A stretch of DNA of 64,000 nucleotides from Nocardia inohanensis NBRC 100128 (GTDB lineage: Bacteria > Actinomycetota > Actinomycetes > Mycobacteriales > Mycobacteriaceae), in the NCBI RefSeq assembly GCF_001612945.1, contig NZ_BDBK01000002.1:434001-498000 (forward strand). Reading direction: 5' to 3'. Shown here piece after piece: positions 63,582 through 64,000 of this stretch. The notes under the pieces were generated by a model. That model was not told the origin of the DNA. It searched no databases and saw only the letters and a program-made list of their open reading frames with translations. Numbering within the stretch: the first letter of the stretch is position 1; the number at the start of each line of letters is the position of its first letter. Both the position numbers and the translations under genes were made by a program.

Positions 63582-64000
63582 GCCGAACGTCGCGGAGATC
63601 TGCGCGCACAAGCGCGACGGCCGGTCGGTGTCGGAGGTGGCCTTACCGCTGGTGAGGATCGCCCCCGACAATCCGCGCGCCGGATCCGCCCAGCCGTACT
63701 GGGTGGTCAAACCGCTTCTGCCGAAATGGGATCCGGTGTGACGGCCGAATTTGGAGCGGCGTGCGCCGAGTTCGTAGCCCGCCCGGCTGACCCGTCCCGC
63801 GGCCCCGGGCATCCGGTCCGCGGGTCGTACCGCCGCCCGCAGGGTCTCCGGCCGCATGATCCGGACGCCATCCAATTCGCCACCGCGCGCGAGGATTTCG
63901 TAGAACCGCGACAACTCCCACGCCGTGGTCACCAGATTGCCCGAGGGCAATTCCGCGGTCAGGAAGGCCCGCGTCGCCGAGTCGGAGACCGCGCCGCCCA
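63546..64000 (-). CDS. Serine hydrolase (beta-lactamase/EstB-type), C-terminal part
   Basis: The gene enters from the right edge; 151 residues are visible. ELPSGNLVTTAWELSRFYEIL and RGGELDGVRIMRPETL are typical of class C beta-lactamase-related esterases and D-aminopeptidases (the end of the second motif region), and FGRSGLTTQYGWADPARG with HFGRSG is the third-motif area. The active Ser-x-x-Lys is outside the window. Its end overlaps the MFS gene by 36 bp. Confidence 0.82.
   Translation of the reverse strand, partial: GGAVSDSATRAFLTAELPSGNLVTTAWELSRFYEILARGGELDGVRIMRPETLRAAVRPADRMPGAAGRVSRAGYELGARRSKFGRHTGSHFGRSGLTTQYGWADPARGLSGAILTSGKATSDTDRPSRLCAQISATFGLLDPADRVFTL

Overview
The window is high-G+C actinobacterial DNA of the mycolic-acid group, most likely Nocardia or a close relative. 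The pointers are MspA-family outer-membrane porins in NfpA/NfpB-like pairs, an mprA-mprB-pepD-moaB2 cluster, a Rv0954-like gene plus perM in front of purN-purH, and dense coding. The gene order strongly recalls the Mycobacterium tuberculosis segment around pgi (Rv0946c) to Rv0996, with insertions of accessory genes. This comparison is from memory of the families; no search was run.

Layout. 1-4.9 kb: two divergent paralogous large LuxR-type ATPase regulators (the left one cut by the window edge) and a membrane protein. 4.9-12.1 kb: pgi, a succinate-semialdehyde dehydrogenase, chorismate mutase, pcrA, then a small two-gene unit that looks like a toxin-antitoxin pair. 12.2-23.4 kb: M23 peptidase, sucCD, two DUF5336-type proteins, a decayed fragment of a non-ribosomal peptide synthetase epimerization domain, perM, purN-purH. 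23.4-27.9 kb: lipoprotein, lectin-LysM protein, then the zinc-starvation set of ribosomal proteins (rpmB-rpmG-rpsN-rpsR, divergent from mrf-like, rpmE2 and rpmF) around two Zur-box-like sites.

27.9-36.5 kb: small hypothetical, DUF1906 glycoside-hydrolase-like protein, VOC protein, an MHYT membrane protein and a conservon (cvnA-D). 36.8-42.1 kb: mprA-mprB-pepD-moaB2 with MprA-like direct repeats. 42.1-45.6 kb: four porin genes made by duplication of a two-gene unit. 45.6-52.7 kb: mscL, SAF protein, FmdB, 5-formyl-THF cyclo-ligase, galU, the MoeA-like divisome protein glp, rimJ and glpR/sepX. 52.8-64 kb: accessory genes: an orphan ParA/ParB-like pair with a 26-bp perfect palindrome upstream, secreted NlpC/P60 and SMP-30-like proteins, and several regulator-enzyme pairs with visible operators (TetR/hydrolase, MarR/WrbA/MFS).

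The most unusual signal is a ~130-nt non-coding element present twice, in front of purN and in front of an unlinked VOC-domain gene 8.6 kb away. The copies share conserved blocks, a small hairpin with a pairing-preserving change, and a stem that can cover a Shine-Dalgarno-like GGAGAGGCGG. It does not match a riboswitch class I can recall. Second-tier signals are the covarying leader hairpins of the porin genes, the par palindromes, and the NRPS remnant. I found no tRNA, rRNA, CRISPR array or insertion sequence.
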